NCBI GenBank assembly: GCA_900469475.1
Contig: UBXG01000005.1
Coordinates: 1-64,000, forward strand
From: Hyphomicrobiales bacterium
GTDB taxonomy: Bacteria; Pseudomonadota; Alphaproteobacteria; Rhizobiales; Rhizobiaceae
Direction of reading: 5' to 3'
Length of the DNA: 64,000 bases
Shown here: positions 53,615 to 62,827 of the stretch, piece by piece
Layout of the letters: each line of letters opens with the position of its first letter
Position numbering within the stretch: position 1 is the stretch's first letter
The notes under the pieces: model-generated
Seen by the model: the letters and a program-made list of their open reading frames with translations, nothing else
Databases searched by the model: none
What the model was told of the DNA's origin: nothing
Translations under genes and position numbers: made by a program

Positions 53615-54922
53615 TCATTGCAGGGTCGATTTCATCGGCTTTCCGGCGACATAGGTTTCGAGGATGGCGCGGTCGTCACCCATGGTCTGCAACAGGAACA
53701 GTTCTTCAGTGAGGCTCTTCGTCACCTCCATCTTCAGCGCCATGGCGGGGGTTGCGGCTGCGTTGAGGACGATGAGATCGGCTTCGGTTCCGGCGTCGAG
53801 CGTGCCGATCTTATCGGCGAGGGAGAGGGACTCGGCATTCCCACGGGTCATGTAATAAAAGCTCTCCAACGGGTTCAGCCGCTCGCCGAGCAGCTGCTGG
53901 ATCTTGTAGGCCTCGTCCATGGTGCGCAGCATGGAGTAGCTGGAGCCGCCGCCGATATCGGTGGCGACACCGATGCGAACGGGGTTCTCGCGGCGGGCCA
54001 GCGCCTTCAGCGGGAAGAGGCCGGAGCCGAGGAAGAGGTTTGAGGTCGGGCAATGCACGGCGACGGCACCGGCTTCGCTCATCGCGTCGGCTTCGCGCTC
54101 GGAAAGATGGATCGCATGGCCGAACAGGCTCTTGGGGCCGAGCAGTCCGTAGCGGGCATAGATGTCGGTATAGTCGATCGCGTCCGGATAGAGTTCGCAG
54201 GTGAACTTGATCTCGTCGTGGTTCTCGGAAAGATGTGTCTGGATATGCAGATCCGGGAATTCGCGGGCAAGCGCGGCCGTTGCCTCCATCTGCGCCGGTG
54301 TGGAGGTGATGGCGAAGCGTGGGGTGATGGCGACATGGTTGCGGCCCTTGCCGTGCCAGTCAGCGATCACCTGCCGAGTTTCGTCATAGCCCATTTCGGG
54401 CGTATCGAGCAGGCCCTGCGGGGCATGGCGATCCATCATCACCTTGCCGCCCACCATGCGCATGTTGCGGCGCATAGCTTCGGCAAAATAGGCGTCGGCG
54501 GAGGTTTTATGGACCGAGCAGTAGGCGACGGCCGTCGTCGTGCCGTGGCGGATCATCTCGTCATAGAAATGCGTGGCGATACGCTCCGCATGCGCACTTT
54601 CCACGAAGCGACATTCCTCGGGGAATGTATAGGTGTTCAGCCATTCCAGAAGGTTGGCGGCGTAGGAGGCGATCACCTGCATCTGCGGGAAATGCAGGTG
54701 CATGTCGATGAGGCCAGGCAGGATCAGATGCGGCCGATGGTCGATTTCGGTTGCACCTTTCGGCGCCTGTGCCTTGATATCGGCATAGCGGCCCGTCGCG
54801 ACGATCAAGCCGTTTTCGATCAGCAGCCCGCCATCGCTTTCATAAGCGTAGCTGTCGGTATCATCGAGGCTTTGCGGCAGGCGCTTGAAGGAAAGCAGGC
54901 GGCCGCGCAGAAGGGTGGTCAT
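53615..54922 (-). CDS. guaD: Guanine deaminase
   Basis: The 435-residue amidohydrolase has the zinc motif in LIDMHLHFPQMQV near residue 70, HLSENHDEI, VAVHCPTSNLFLGSG and GVATDIGGGSSYSML, all as in GuaD. It turns guanine into xanthine, the substrate of XdhAB encoded nearby. The start overlaps the stop of puuD by four bases, so it is translated together with it. Confidence 0.9.
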   Translation of the reverse strand: MTTLLRGRLLSFKRLPQSLDDTDSYAYESDGGLLIENGLIVATGRYADIKAQAPKGATEIDHRPHLILPGLIDMHLHFPQMQVIASYAANLLEWLNTYTFPEECRFVESAHAERIATHFYDEMIRHGTTTAVAYCSVHKTSADAYFAEAMRRNMRMVGGKVMMDRHAPQGLLDTPEMGYDETRQVIADWHGKGRNHVAITPRFAITSTPAQMEATAALAREFPDLHIQTHLSENHDEIKFTCELYPDAIDYTDIYARYGLLGPKSLFGHAIHLSEREADAMSEAGAVAVHCPTSNLFLGSGLFPLKALARRENPVRIGVATDIGGGSSYSMLRTMDEAYKIQQLLGERLNPLESFYYMTRGNAESLSLADKIGTLDAGTEADLIVLNAAATPAMALKMEVTKSLTEELFLLQTMGDDRAILETYVAGKPMKSTLQ

Positions 54923-56157
54923 TGGCTCTTTTCTCCGATGGAGCTTTCGAACCAGGCGACCAGCAGCTTGCGTTCCTCCGGCGTGACGTCGGTGACGTTG
55001 CCGGGCGGCATGGCATGGCTGCGGCCGGCCTGGATATAGATCTCCCGGGCATGCATAGCGATTTCCGCGTCATTTTCCAGCGTTACGCCCTTCGGCGGGC
55101 GGACAATCCCCTCATAGACGGGTTCGACCGCATGGCACATGGAACAGCGTGTCGAGACCATCTGCTTGACCGCTGGGAAATGGGCGTCGGAGGCGAATTG
55201 CTGGAAGGCGGGAGCGACTGCGTTCGCTTCCTTCTCGCCAGTCAGCACCTTCGGAACGGTGGAGAGCCACATGATGACGATGAAAAGGACTATCGTGACG
55301 ATCCAGGTCCAGGTCGGGCGGCCTTTGCGCGCATGCGTGGTGTTGAACCAGTGACGGATGGTGACGCCCATCAGGAACACCAGCGCTGCGATAATCCAGT
55401 TGAACTGCGTGCCGAAGGCCAGCGGATAGTGGTTCGACAACATGAAGAAGATGACGGGTAGCGTCAGGTAATTGTTGTGGAGTGAGCGCTGCTTGGCGAT
55501 GCGGCCATATTTCGGGTCCGGCGTGCGGCCGGCGATGAGGTCGGCGACGACGATCTTCTGGTTGGGGATGATGATCATGAAGACGTTGGCAGACATGATC
55601 GTCGCGGTAAAAGCACCGAGATGCAGGAAGGCGGCGCGGCCGGTGAAGAGATGCGTATAGCCCCAGGCCATGAAGACCAGGACGGCATAAAGCACGATCA
55701 TCAGCCCCCAGGTGTTGTTGCCGAGCGGCGACTTACAGAGCAGATCGTAGATGATCCAGCCGATGGCGAGCGACGCCAGCGAAATCAGGATCGCGACGGG
55801 AACGCTGACATCGAGCACGTGGCGATCGATGAGGAAGAGGTTGGCGCCGCCGTAATAGACAATGCACAGCATCAGGAAGCCGGATAGCCAGGTGAAATAG
55901 CTCTCGTACTTGAACCAGGTCAGGTGTTCCGGCATCTGCGCGGGGGCGACGAGATATTTCTGGATGTGATAGAAACCGCCGCCGTGAACCTGCCATTCCT
56001 CGCCATAGGCGCCGGGCGGAAGATGCGGGCGCTTCACCAGTCCGAGATCGAGCGCGATGAAGTAGAAGGACGAACCGATCCAGGCAATGGCGGTTATGAC
56101 GTGGAACCAGCGGGCGGCAAAGGCCAGCCATTCCCACGCTATGGCGTATTCGTACAT
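54919..56157 (-). CDS. puuD: Urate hydroxylase PuuD (membrane protein with C-terminal cytochrome c)
   Basis: The 412-residue product begins MYEYAIAWEWLAFAARW and has about eight membrane segments with HVITAIAWIGSSFYFIALDL early on, then a C-terminal cytochrome c domain with CSMCH at about 340 and a distal Met in HAMPPGN. PuuD oxidises urate to 5-hydroxyisourate and passes electrons to the respiratory chain, in place of soluble uricase. It heads the minus-strand operon puuD-guaD-hydroxy-acid oxidase. Confidence 0.92.
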   Translation of the reverse strand: MYEYAIAWEWLAFAARWFHVITAIAWIGSSFYFIALDLGLVKRPHLPPGAYGEEWQVHGGGFYHIQKYLVAPAQMPEHLTWFKYESYFTWLSGFLMLCIVYYGGANLFLIDRHVLDVSVPVAILISLASLAIGWIIYDLLCKSPLGNNTWGLMIVLYAVLVFMAWGYTHLFTGRAAFLHLGAFTATIMSANVFMIIIPNQKIVVADLIAGRTPDPKYGRIAKQRSLHNNYLTLPVIFFMLSNHYPLAFGTQFNWIIAALVFLMGVTIRHWFNTTHARKGRPTWTWIVTIVLFIVIMWLSTVPKVLTGEKEANAVAPAFQQFASDAHFPAVKQMVSTRCSMCHAVEPVYEGIVRPPKGVTLENDAEIAMHAREIYIQAGRSHAMPPGNVTDVTPEERKLLVAWFESSIGEKSQ

Positions 56158-56373
56158 TCAGTTCCCCTTTTTCTTCCTCCGACTCGATACCTTGCAGAAT
56201 GTTGAGAGCGGATGGAAGAGGGGTTTTGATGTGCCGGTAAAAAGCAGCAGTCTTGTCTAGCGTCCGGGGCGCATTAGATCAGATTATGGCAGTTATTTAA
56301 TAAAATGCCCCTGGCTGCTTGGAGCGGGCCGTGTCCGCGGCAGCCGTCTATTTTTTTCGACGGAGAATTGCCC

Positions 56374-56709
56374 ATGCGTGGTATTCTGGCGTTCGTATTT
56401 TTTCTTGTCTCAGCAACCTTTGCTCTGGCGCACGAGGCGCCCTCCGGCTGGTCCTACGACCCTTATTGCTGCAATGGCGACAGCAAGACGGGCGATTGCG
56501 AGATGATTCCGTCGCGCACCGTCACCATCGTGCCCGGCGGCTATCGAGTGACGCTCAATCCCGGCGACCATCGCTATGTAACGCACGCGCATATCTTCAA
56601 TCTGCCGCAGGGTAAGACGATGCGCTCCCCGGACGGAGCCTATCATCTCTGTCTGTTTCCGGACGAGAACACCCCGCGTTGCTTTTATGCGCCCGACATG
56701 GATTACTGA
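56374..56709 (+). CDS. Small exported Cys-containing protein
   Basis: The 111-residue product has a signal peptide (about 1-19, ending TFALA) and a mature part starting HEAPSGWSYDPYCCNGD, with Cys also in DCEMIP, HLCLFP and TPRCFY. I recall similar uncharacterised exported proteins in rhizobia. ATG 56374 lies just before the hydrophobic core; GGAG is eight bases upstream. It is convergent with a LysR gene, the stops three bases apart. Confidence 0.7.
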   Translation: MRGILAFVFFLVSATFALAHEAPSGWSYDPYCCNGDSKTGDCEMIPSRTVTIVPGGYRVTLNPGDHRYVTHAHIFNLPQGKTMRSPDGAYHLCLFPDENTPRCFYAPDMDY

Positions 56710-56712
56710 GCG

Positions 56713-57609
56713 CTATTCCAGCGGCATGCCGAATTCGCAGAGGAGCCAATCCCTGAAGGCGCGGATTCGCGGCGTATGACGCCTGTTTTCCGGATAGGCG
56801 ATCCAGTAGTCCGTATTGTCGGACGAAAGAATATCAAAGGGCTGGATCAGCCGGCCGGAAGCTAGATCATCCGCATAGAATTCCGGGGTCAAGATGGCCA
56901 CGCCCTGACCGGCCAATGCTGCGCTCGCCTCGAAGGACTGGGCGCCGAGCCTGCTGCGCGGCCGGCCCTGAAGGCCAGGGTCGGGAACACCGGCTTCCTG
57001 AAACCATTGAGCCCACCATGGGTCGCCTGCGTCGATGATGCGGAGCTTCAGGAGATCGGCCGGTTCGTGGATGCCGCCGATCGACTCCGCAAGCGCCGGG
57101 CTCAGCATCGGCGTAAAATAGACCTTCATCAGGAGGTGCGAGCGCAGGCCGGGCCATTGGCCGCGCCCAGTGCGGATGGCGATGTCGGCGGACTCCCGGG
57201 CGAAGTCTATGATCGAACCCGAGGTATCCAGCCGGACGGCGATATTGGGATGCTTCAGCTGAAACGAACCGAGATGACGGGCCAGCCATTGCGAGGCGAA
57301 GGTAGGGGTCGAATGGATGCATAGCGTCGTTTCGACTTCGCCTCTGATCGAAGTCATGGCCTCCTGCAGCATGGCAAAGGCTTCCGACACTTTCGGTGCA
57401 AGCTGTTCTCCGGCCTTGGTCAACAGGATCTGCCGCGGGCGGCGCAGGAATAGCGGCTCGCCCAAAGTCTCTTCCAGCAGCTTGATCTGATAGCTGACCG
57501 CCGTCTGTGTCATGCCAAGCTCCTCGCCGGCCCGCGTGAAACTGCCGTGCCTGGCGGCGGCCTCAAAGACGCGGAGCGCATTCAGCGGAAAGCGCATGGA
57601 CAATTTCAT
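56713..57609 (-). CDS. LysR-family regulator (GcvA-like)
   Basis: The 298-residue product begins MKLSMRFPLNALRVFEAAAR and has the LysR wHTH (SFTRAGEELGMTQTAVSYQI) and a GcvA-like effector domain (ILTPEFYADDLASGRLI near the end). The target is not clear from position: it lies between the exported protein gene and xdhB and diverges from a 67-codon gene. Starts at 57630 and 57597 are also possible. Confidence 0.82.
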   Translation of the reverse strand: MKLSMRFPLNALRVFEAAARHGSFTRAGEELGMTQTAVSYQIKLLEETLGEPLFLRRPRQILLTKAGEQLAPKVSEAFAMLQEAMTSIRGEVETTLCIHSTPTFASQWLARHLGSFQLKHPNIAVRLDTSGSIIDFARESADIAIRTGRGQWPGLRSHLLMKVYFTPMLSPALAESIGGIHEPADLLKLRIIDAGDPWWAQWFQEAGVPDPGLQGRPRSRLGAQSFEASAALAGQGVAILTPEFYADDLASGRLIQPFDILSSDNTDYWIAYPENRRHTPRIRAFRDWLLCEFGMPLE

Positions 57610-57711
57610 GGATAAGTTCTCTTTATGCATGCAGACGATAGTTCGATTGGAATTTCAGCATTTTTCGCGCCAGACTGCAATTCATATCATTGATCTGACT
57701 GAGGTATCGTC

Positions 57712-57915
57712 ATGGATTGCTATGTCGTGGAACAGGTGGAAACCGTAAGGCCAAGCATTCTGGCTCGTCTTCTGGAATCGGTGACGCAGGCCTTTGTCAG
57801 CCACGCGGAGCCGTCGCCGCATCTCGATCTCAATGAGATGCCGGACCGCCTGAAGCGGGACCTTGGATTTCTTGATGGGCGGGAGCCGCGTTATGAAGAC
57901 TGCCGACTGTTGTAG
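57712..57915 (+). CDS. Small protein with a DUF1127-like C-terminal motif
   Basis: The 67-residue product starts MDCYVVEQVETVRPSILARL and ends with LNEMPDRLKRDLGFLDGRE, which resembles the DUF1127 core (L.dm.DrlLrDiGl.R). Alphaproteobacterial proteins of this kind bind RNA or affect phosphate and carbon balance. It diverges from the LysR gene and faces xdhB. Confidence 0.55.
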   Translation: MDCYVVEQVETVRPSILARLLESVTQAFVSHAEPSPHLDLNEMPDRLKRDLGFLDGREPRYEDCRLL

Positions 57916-57947
57916 GGGGTAGGGAGTGAAAGCCCAGAGAAGGACAA

Positions 57948-60284
57948 TCACATCCCCTTCAGCCGCTCGACCGCCATGAGCACCCGTTCCGGTGTTGCTG
58001 GCGCATCGAGGCGCGGGCAGACGCGATAATCCGCGACGCTGGCAACCGCCATCGATAGTGCCTCCAGCACGGATATGCTGAGCATGAAGGGCGGCTCGCC
58101 CACGGCCTTCGAGCGGCCGATGGTGGCCTCGGTATTTTCGGACCATTCCGCCAGCCGCACATTGAAAATCTTCGGACGGTCGGAAGCGAGCGGAATCTTG
58201 TAGGTGGACGGCGCGTGCGTGCGCAGCCGGCCCTTCGCATCCCACCAGAGCTCCTCCGTCGTCAGCCAGCCCATGCCCTGCACGAAGGCACCTTCCACCT
58301 GGCCGATATCGATCGCTGGGTTGAGGGAGCGACCGACGTCATGAAGGACATCGGCGCGGTCGATCAGGTATTCGCCCGTCAACGTATCGATCGACACTTC
58401 CGAGCAGGCAGCGCCATAGGAGAAGTAGTAGAAGGGCGTGCCGCGGCCGGCCTTGCGATCCCAATGGATCTTCGGCGTCTTGTAGAAACCGGCAGCCGAG
58501 AGCTGGACGCGGGCGAAATAGGCCTGCTTGACGAAATCGGGGAAGGGGATTTCCGTTTCTCCGATGCGAACGCGATTGGGGAGGAACTGCACTTCGTCAG
58601 CGCCGACGCCCCATTTCTCTGTCGCAAAGGCGACGAGCCTTTCCTTGATCTGCCGGGCAGCGTCATAGGCGGCCATGCCGTTCAGGTCCGAGCCGGAGGA
58701 GGCAGCGGTTGCCGATGTGTTCGGCACCTTGCCTGTTGTCGTCGCGGTGATCTTTACCCGGTCGATATCGACTTGGAAGCTGTCGGCCAGAACCTGCGCC
58801 ACCTTCGTATATAGGCCCTGGCCCATCTCGGTGCCGCCGTGGTTCAGATGGATGGAACCATCCTGATAGATATGCACCAGCGCGCCGGCCTGGTTGAAGG
58901 CGGTCATGGTGAAGGAGATGCCGAATTTCACCGGCGTCAGCGCGATGCCCTTGCGGATGAAGCGGCTGGAACGGTTGAATTCGATGATGGCCTTACGCCG
59001 CGCCTGATAGTCGGAACTCTGTTCGAGCTCGTCGACGACGCGGTTGATAATGTTGTCCGTGACCTCCTGATGATAGGGGGTCAGCGTCCGGCCCGAGCCC
59101 GGCTGGCCGTAGAAATTGGCGCGGCGGATTTCGAGCGGGTCCTTGCCGAGCGCATAGGCGATCTCCTCGATCATGCGCTCGCCGCCGACCATCCCTTGCG
59201 GGCCGCCGAAGCCGCGGAAAGCGGTATTGGAGACGGTATGCGTCTTCAGTGGTTTCGAGACCAGATGCACATGCGGGTAGAAATAGCTGGAATCCGCATG
59301 GAACAGCGCGCGGTCGGTGACGGGGCCGGAAAGGTCGGAGGAAAAGCCGCAGCGCGCGGCATAGGTGGCGTCGACGGCGTGGATGCGGCCTTCGTCGTCG
59401 AAACCGACTTCGTAGTCCACGAGAAAGTCGTGCCGCTTGCCGGTGGCGCTCATGTCCTCGTCGCGATCGGGCCGGAATTTAACGGCACGCCCGAGCTTCT
59501 TGGCGGCGACGGCGGCCAGCGCTGCAAACTGGTTGCCCTGCGTTTCCTTGCCGCCGAAGCCGCCGCCCATGCGGCGCACATTGACGGTGACGGCGTTGGA
59601 CGGGATGTTCAGGACATGGCCGACGATGTGCTGGATTTCGCTCGGATGCTGCGTCGACGACCAGACGGCGACTTCATCGTCCTCTCCGGGGATCGCCATG
59701 GCGATATGGCTTTCGAGATAGAAGTGCTCCTGACCGCCGATGCGCATCTGCGCTTTGATCCGATGCTTTGCATTCGCCATCTCGGTTTCGGGCTCGCCGC
59801 GCTTCAGGGTCATCGGCTCGTAGACGAGCGGTGCGCCATTGGCGAGCGCGCCATCGATATCGCTCCAATGCGGCAGGTCGCGATAATCGATCTTGGCAAG
59901 GCGCGCGGCACGTCGGGCGGCATCGCGGGTCTCGGCGATGACAGCGAAGATCGGCTGTCCGTGGAATTCGACCTTGGTCTCAGCGAGCAGCGGTTCGTCA
60001 TGCATGCCGTTGGAGCTGGTGTCGTTGACGCCGGGAATATCGGCGCCCGTGAAGACCCAGACGACGCCCGGATAGGCTTTTACTGCCGAGAGATCGATGC
60101 CGGCGATCTCGGCATGGGCGCGGTCGGAGAGGCGGAGCGCGCCATGCAGCAGCCCTGCGGGTTCGGGAATATCGTCGATATAATCGGCGGCTCCGGTCAC
60201 ATGCTTATGTGCCGAATCATGCTTCAGCGACCCATGCATCGAGCCGTTGATGACCTTGCGCTCCTCGAAGGTGGATTTGTCCAT
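57948..60284 (-). CDS. xdhB: Xanthine dehydrogenase, molybdenum-binding subunit
   Basis: The 778-residue product carries the Mo-cofactor domains of xanthine dehydrogenase: GGGFGGKETQGNQFA, FRGFGGPQGMVGGERMIEEI, GGTEMGQGLYTKVAQV and the active-site Glu in KAVGEPPFMLSISVLEAL. It oxidises hypoxanthine and xanthine to urate with XdhA. It starts three bases after the xdhA stop. The maturation gene xdhC, usually next, is not present downstream or elsewhere in the window. Confidence 0.93.
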   Translation of the reverse strand: MDKSTFEERKVINGSMHGSLKHDSAHKHVTGAADYIDDIPEPAGLLHGALRLSDRAHAEIAGIDLSAVKAYPGVVWVFTGADIPGVNDTSSNGMHDEPLLAETKVEFHGQPIFAVIAETRDAARRAARLAKIDYRDLPHWSDIDGALANGAPLVYEPMTLKRGEPETEMANAKHRIKAQMRIGGQEHFYLESHIAMAIPGEDDEVAVWSSTQHPSEIQHIVGHVLNIPSNAVTVNVRRMGGGFGGKETQGNQFAALAAVAAKKLGRAVKFRPDRDEDMSATGKRHDFLVDYEVGFDDEGRIHAVDATYAARCGFSSDLSGPVTDRALFHADSSYFYPHVHLVSKPLKTHTVSNTAFRGFGGPQGMVGGERMIEEIAYALGKDPLEIRRANFYGQPGSGRTLTPYHQEVTDNIINRVVDELEQSSDYQARRKAIIEFNRSSRFIRKGIALTPVKFGISFTMTAFNQAGALVHIYQDGSIHLNHGGTEMGQGLYTKVAQVLADSFQVDIDRVKITATTTGKVPNTSATAASSGSDLNGMAAYDAARQIKERLVAFATEKWGVGADEVQFLPNRVRIGETEIPFPDFVKQAYFARVQLSAAGFYKTPKIHWDRKAGRGTPFYYFSYGAACSEVSIDTLTGEYLIDRADVLHDVGRSLNPAIDIGQVEGAFVQGMGWLTTEELWWDAKGRLRTHAPSTYKIPLASDRPKIFNVRLAEWSENTEATIGRSKAVGEPPFMLSISVLEALSMAVASVADYRVCPRLDAPATPERVLMAVERLKGM

Positions 60285-60287
60285 GGC

Positions 60288-61757
60288 TCAGGCCTCCGCC
60301 GTCGCGAAACGCTTCAATTCCTGCGGCGCACCCGATGTTTCCAGATAGAAGCGGATGAGGAGGTTCTTGGCAGTCAGCTGGCGATACTCGGCCGAGGCGC
60401 GCCAATCGGTGAGCGGCGTGTAATCGGCGTCGAAGGCGTTGCGTGCGGCCATAACGGTTGCTTCCGTCCACGGCTTACCGATCAATTCCGCCTCGACCGT
60501 GCGAGCGCGCTTCGGCGTACCGGCCATGCCGCCGAAGGCGATGCTGATATCTGCGACATTACCGTCTGAATCCAGTGACAGATGGAAGGCGCCGCAGGCG
60601 GCCGAAATATCCTCGTCGCGGCGCTTGGAGATCTTGTAGACGGCGAAATGCGCATCCTTGGCCGGATAGGGCACGAAGATGCTCTCGAGGAACTCGCCGG
60701 GATTGCGGTCCTGCTTGCCGTAATCGATGAAAAAATCTTCGAGCGGCAGGCTGCGCGCCCCCGCCGCCGAGCGCAGCTTGACCGTTGCGCCGAGGGCTAT
60801 CAGCGGCGGCGGCGTGTCGCCGATCGGCGAGCCGTTGGCGATATTGCCGCCGATCGTGCCCATATTGCGCACCTGCTCGCCGCCGATACGGTTGATGAGG
60901 TTGGCAAAAGCGGGGATCTTTTCGGCGATAACAGCGAAGGCGCGGCTGTAGGTGGCGCCGGCGCCGATGGTCAGCCCATCGTCTTCGACCACGATCTTCT
61001 GCAGATCGGTCAGGTGATTGATGAAGACGACCGGGTTCAGCCGGCGCATCTGCTTGGTGACCCAGAGGCCGACATCGGTCGAGCCGGCAACGACGGTCGC
61101 GGTCGGCTCGTTGGCAAGCACCTGCGCCAGTGCCGATACTGAACCGGGCACGATGAGGCGATCCTCGCCCTCGGAAATCTCGATGGTATCGCCGCCCTGC
61201 ATTGCCCAGAGGCGGGCGATGATATCGGCCCTGGTCTTTTCGAGCGGATCGAAGAGCGCGCTCGGCCGCTTCTGGCTGACCTGTTCGGCGGCCTTGACGA
61301 TCGGCTCATAGCCCGTGCATCGACAGAGATTGCCCTGCAGCGACTTTTCGATCTGCGCCCGGCTCGGCTTTTCCGTCGTCAGCCAGAGGCCATAGAGCGA
61401 CATGACGAAGCCCGGCGTGCAGAAACCGCATTGCGAGCCGTGGCAATCGACCAGCGCCTGCTGCACAGGGTGAAGCGTGCCATTTTGAGCTGCAAGATGC
61501 TCGACGGTGACGACATGGGTCGCATGCAGCGAGCCGACGAAACGGATGCAGGCATTGACGGATTCATAGTACAGCCCGCCATCGATCAGCCGTCCCACAA
61601 GCACCGTGCAGGCGCCGCAATCGCCCTCCGCGCATCCTTCCTTCGTTCCCGTCAGTCGCCGGTTGAGACGCAGAAAGTCGAGCAGCGTCTCGGTGGGGCG
61701 CAGGCTGGATAGAATGATATCCTCGCCGTTGAGGATAAAGCGGATGCTGTCGCTCAT
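60288..61757 (-). CDS. xdhA: Xanthine dehydrogenase, FAD and iron-sulfur subunit
   Basis: The 489-residue product has two [2Fe-2S] domains (GCAEGDCGACTVLVG near 43; QCGFCTPGFVMSLYG near 105 and QGNLCRCTGYEPI near 135) followed by an FAD domain with VVAGSTDVGLWVTKQ and MGTIGGNIANGSPIGD. ATG 61757 (MSDSIRFILNG) is preferred over the frame start at 61802. It is the first gene of xdhAB. The two subunits supply urate for PuuD. Confidence 0.92.
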   Translation of the reverse strand: MSDSIRFILNGEDIILSSLRPTETLLDFLRLNRRLTGTKEGCAEGDCGACTVLVGRLIDGGLYYESVNACIRFVGSLHATHVVTVEHLAAQNGTLHPVQQALVDCHGSQCGFCTPGFVMSLYGLWLTTEKPSRAQIEKSLQGNLCRCTGYEPIVKAAEQVSQKRPSALFDPLEKTRADIIARLWAMQGGDTIEISEGEDRLIVPGSVSALAQVLANEPTATVVAGSTDVGLWVTKQMRRLNPVVFINHLTDLQKIVVEDDGLTIGAGATYSRAFAVIAEKIPAFANLINRIGGEQVRNMGTIGGNIANGSPIGDTPPPLIALGATVKLRSAAGARSLPLEDFFIDYGKQDRNPGEFLESIFVPYPAKDAHFAVYKISKRRDEDISAACGAFHLSLDSDGNVADISIAFGGMAGTPKRARTVEAELIGKPWTEATVMAARNAFDADYTPLTDWRASAEYRQLTAKNLLIRFYLETSGAPQELKRFATAEA

Positions 61758-61828
61758 GTCGTTCCCGTTTATTGTCCATTTTGCGGGGCCGGAGGCGCTC
61801 ACGCGAATCCGGCCCTAACCGTCAATGG

Positions 61829-62605
61829 TTATTCCGCGGTCCAGCCACCGTCAATCGAGACATGCGTGCCGGTCACCTGGCGCGCCTCGTCGCTCGCAAG
61901 GTAGAGCGACAGGGCACCGATTTCCTCGGCCTTGACGAACTCATGCGTGGGCTGGGCCTTGAGGATGACTTCGTTCTTGACCTGCTCCTCGGTCATGCCG
62001 CGTGCCTTGGCCGTGTCCGGGATCTGCTTTTCCACAAGCGGGGTCAGGACGTAGCCAGGGCAAATGGCGTTCACCGTCACGCCGAATTCGGCAAGCTCGA
62101 GCGCCGCCGTTTTGGTCAGGCCTAATATACCATGTTTTGCCGCGACATAGGCGGATTTGAAGGGCGAGGCGACCAAGCCATGCGCCGAGGCGATGTTAAT
62201 GATGCGCCCGTATTTCTTCGCTTTCATCAGCGGAATGGCGGCGCGGATGGTGTGGAAGGAGCTGGAGAGATTGATCGCGATGATCTGATCCCATTTCTCG
62301 ATCGGGAAATCCTCGATTTTCTCGACATGCTGGATACCGGCATTGTTGACGAGAACATCGACGCTGCCGAAGGTGGAGTTGGCGGTCGCGATCAGATCGG
62401 CGATCTCGGCGGGCTTCGTCATGTCGGCCGGATGATAGATCACCTTGCCGCCGCCGGAGGCTTCGAGCTTCGTCTTGATCGCATCGATCTCCTCCGGCTT
62501 TCCGAAGCCGTTGATGACGACGTTATCGCCCTTGGCGGCGAAGGCGGCCGCGATGGCGAGGCCGATACCGCTTGTGGAACCGGTGACGACAACTGTTCTT
62601 GCCAT
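61829..62605 (-). CDS. bdhA: 3-Hydroxybutyrate dehydrogenase
   Basis: The 258-residue SDR product has TGSTSGIGLAIA at 8-19, NNAGIQHVEKIEDFP, and YVAAKHGILGLTKT with the catalytic Tyr and Lys; the residues around them and the length match 3-hydroxybutyrate dehydrogenase, which acts in polyhydroxybutyrate turnover. In rhizobia bdhA often lies beside xdhA, as here (71 bp upstream of the xdhA start), and can be co-transcribed with it. Confidence 0.9.
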   Translation of the reverse strand: MARTVVVTGSTSGIGLAIAAAFAAKGDNVVINGFGKPEEIDAIKTKLEASGGGKVIYHPADMTKPAEIADLIATANSTFGSVDVLVNNAGIQHVEKIEDFPIEKWDQIIAINLSSSFHTIRAAIPLMKAKKYGRIINIASAHGLVASPFKSAYVAAKHGILGLTKTAALELAEFGVTVNAICPGYVLTPLVEKQIPDTAKARGMTEEQVKNEVILKAQPTHEFVKAEEIGALSLYLASDEARQVTGTHVSIDGGWTAE

Positions 62606-62752
62606 GATCTTCTCCTTGGACAGCGCAGCTTCCTGCTGCAGTGCAAAACCGTTTCAGCCTAGTCCCAAACCCGCGGATATGGCAATCGTAATGCTGCCAG
62701 CCCTTTGGCCACGATGCCGTGAACCGGAAAGTGTAGCCTTCAGCGAAAAAAT

Positions 62753-62785
62753 TTCGTTTTGCTTTCTTTTCACATTCGTTTTGCT
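62753..62785. promoter_or_regulatory. Direct repeat upstream of glpK, candidate GlpR site
   Basis: TTCGTTTTGCT occurs at 62753-62763 and again at 62775-62785, 22 bp apart (two helical turns). A partial palindrome CGAAAAAATTTCG (62744-62756) overlaps the first copy. DeoR-type regulators such as GlpR bind TTCG-containing repeats of this kind. Confidence 0.5.
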
Positions 62786-62827
62786 CGCGTATCTGTTGTT
62801 TCGGGACGCAACAGGCGGGAGGAATGC

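Noticed and set aside
58839..60569. A 576-codon plus-strand frame
   Set aside because: It lies opposite xdhB, whose motifs are unmistakable; the antisense protein is low in recognisable content.
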